The notes beneath the pieces are model-generated. The model searched no databases. It saw nothing but the letters and a program-made list of their open reading frames with translations, and had not been told where the DNA came from. The translations under genes and the position numbers were made by a program. Shown in pieces: positions 7,921 through 9,233 of a stretch of 9,233 nucleotides of DNA (positions are counted from its first letter, which is position 1; the number at the start of each line of letters is the position of its first letter). The stretch lies in NCBI GenBank assembly GCA_021647685.1, contig JAKIUH010000158.1, positions 1 to 9,233 on the forward strand, written 5' to 3'. Origin of the DNA: Bacteroidales bacterium (GTDB taxonomy: Bacteria; Bacteroidota; Bacteroidia; Bacteroidales; NBLH01).

Positions 7921-8454
7921 TTAATTGCTGTTTAAAACTTTTTCAATTTGTTTCAAAACACGTTCTTCTCTTGGCCAATCAGCTTTTGGCTCGGCAATAG
8001 TTCCGTTTTTATCAATAATAATATAATAAGGTATGCCGGGTATTTTAAATAATTTTTTAAAAAATACTTTATCTTCGGGCTTTATCCGATAATGATGCCC
8101 GTTTATTTTAATACGCTTCATTCCGGCAATCCATTTTTCATGTTGTGCATCTGTAGATAAATACAAGAAACTCACCTTTTTCCCTAAAAAATATTTTTGA
8201 ATTTCTTTGGATTTTGGCATTTCACGTATGCAGGGACCACACCAACTTGCCCAAAAATCAAGGTAAACAACATCTCCTTTTAATTTTTTTAAAACTTTTT
8301 TAAAAGTAGTGCTGTCCCCGTTTTCTTTATAAAGGGTTACTGCCAATACTTCTTTCGGAAAGGGCGAACCTTTTAAATGGTTAAGTTTTTGAGCATTAGT
8401 GTACTGGATGATAAATAGCAATAAAATAACAGAAATAAAAAATCGTGTGTTCAT
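7921..8454 (-). CDS. Secreted TlpA/ResA-like thioredoxin-fold protein
   Basis: Proteins of this family are periplasmic thiol-disulfide oxidoreductases, often reducing disulfides in apocytochromes or other secreted proteins. The 177 residues start with a signal peptide, MNTRFFISVILLLFIIQYTNA, probably cut before Q22. The active site W71-C72-G73-P74-C75 lies in VVYLDFWASWCGPC, and the cis-proline loop is IPGIPYYIIID with P142. There is the usual small insertion of TlpA-like proteins between the active site and the cis-Pro (about residues 102-136). No lipoprotein cysteine is present near the signal peptide end, so it is likely soluble in the periplasm. The ATG at 8454 is 37 bp downstream of the MBL hydrolase stop, so the two may be co-transcribed. 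No clear terminator follows. The partner protein cannot be inferred. Confidence 0.92.
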   Translation of the reverse strand: MNTRFFISVILLLFIIQYTNAQKLNHLKGSPFPKEVLAVTLYKENGDSTTFKKVLKKLKGDVVYLDFWASWCGPCIREMPKSKEIQKYFLGKKVSFLYLSTDAQHEKWIAGMKRIKINGHHYRIKPEDKVFFKKLFKIPGIPYYIIIDKNGTIAEPKADWPREERVLKQIEKVLNSN

Positions 8455-8491
8455 ATTATCTATAGATTAGTGTGTTAAGCTTAAATTGAGT

Positions 8492-9233
8492 TTAAAAATA
8501 GATAATATTGCCGCTTTGTACTTGTTTTATTTTAAAATTTTGATAGAAAGCCGATAATGCAGGAAGAGCAGTACAATGTGAAGGATAAATTTTTGAAATA
8601 TTAAGATTTTTAAAGTACTCAATGGTTTTTTGTGTTTGCCGGTTATTTTCTTTTAAATGAAATCCGCCAATGACTCCGTAAACATTATTTGTATCCGTTA
8701 CTTTGATTGCATAATCAACTATGTTACAAATGCCTGAATGAGCACATCCTGAAACAATAACTAAACCTTTCTTCGTTTTTACGACAAGTGCCGAATCATC
8801 GAACACAAAATCATCTTGACCGTTTTCCAGTTCAAAACTTGTGCTTTGTGCTTCAAAATTGTTTAAGCGCGGTATTTCACCAAGAAATGTAATTTGTTTG
8901 GATATTGGATATGGTTTTTTTGAAAGAATTAGCTCAAACTTGCTTTTAGCTTCTTCTTCTGTAATCGGAAGCCCAATATATGAATGGTCTTTTTTTCGGT
9001 ATTTTTTCTGAAAACTATCGGGGTGGGTAATTAATTTTTTGTTTGTAAGGTATTTTAATCCGTTTCCGTGGTCCCAATGCCCGTGACTTAATACAAGGGT
9101 ATCAATACGATCAATGTTGATATTTAGTTTTTGAGCATTTTTTAAAAAAATATCATTAGCTGATTTTTCTTCTTCAGTAGAGATACTTCATAAAATTGCT
9201 TTGTCCGGAGAGGGTTCTCCTGTTCAACTAATC
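8492..9233 (-). pseudogene. Metallo-beta-lactamase-fold hydrolase (COG1237-like), 5' end broken by two TGA codons and cut by the window
   Basis: The frame is open for 231 residues from 9187 to the TAA at 8492. It carries the MBL metal motif SHGHWDHGNGL (H-x-H-x-D-H, about 150 bases inside the open part), then FLGEIPRLNNFE, SGCAHSGICNIVDYA (third histidine), GGFHL and the C-terminal SHCT. This order matches the COG1237 group that includes enzymes annotated as dihydropterin-type ribofuranosyl-aminobenzene phosphate synthases; the real substrate is unknown. Upstream, TGA codons at 9190-9188 and 9226-9224 interrupt the frame, although the peptide between them, TGEPSPDKAIL, resembles the DTG motif that precedes the metal site in this family. 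No in-frame ATG exists between the stop at 9190 and the GTG at 8806, and starting at that GTG would lose the catalytic histidines. So the gene is decayed or the edge sequence contains errors. Confidence 0.6.

Noticed and set aside
9188..9226. The two in-frame TGA codons as selenocysteine codons of an MBL selenoprotein
   Set aside because: Downstream of the 9190 TGA I see only a 4-bp CTGA/TCAG stem with an A-rich loop, not a convincing bacterial SECIS hairpin; decay or base errors at the window edge are simpler.

Overview
This is an AT-rich, gene-dense stretch in which every recognisable gene reads on the minus strand. It looks like a chromosome fragment from a Bacteroidota bacterium. The grounds are a typical Bacteroidota-style DnaG N-terminus, secreted proteins whose signal peptides end just before Gln, starts without visible Shine-Dalgarno sequences, a TAnnTTTG-type hexamer before dnaG, and a short beta-barrel protein ending in an aromatic-rich strand. 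No phage, CRISPR, toxin or defence module is visible.

Layout from low to high coordinates (transcription runs right to left): the first 290 codons of DNA primase (dnaG, 2-871, cut by the window edge); a full-length MprF-type lipid aminoacyltransferase/flippase (1014-3638); a 583-base gene-free gap holding a 267-bp MITE-like sequence with 21-bp terminal inverted repeats (3696-3962), about 200 unassigned bases and a strong hairpin terminator (4162-4202); a secreted two-domain M16 zinc metallopeptidase (4222-7098, start corrected from a longer open frame); a second strong terminator (7153-7183); a beta-barrel outer-membrane protein gene with an in-frame TAA exactly at the expected signal-peptide cleavage site (7190-7774); a secreted TlpA/ResA-like thioredoxin (7921-8454); and the 3' part of a metallo-beta-lactamase-fold hydrolase (8492 to the edge) whose reading frame breaks at two TGA codons near the window end.

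The genes do not form one evident pathway. The MBL hydrolase and the thioredoxin (37 bp apart) may share a transcript. The M16 peptidase and the beta-barrel gene are separated by a terminator, and mprF is separated from M16 by another terminator plus the MITE-like insertion. The cell-envelope theme (lipid aminoacylation, periplasmic redox, secreted protease, outer-membrane barrel) is ordinary for Bacteroidota. I see no convincing undescribed system. The points most worth a second look are the MITE-like element just upstream of mprF and the two disrupted genes.
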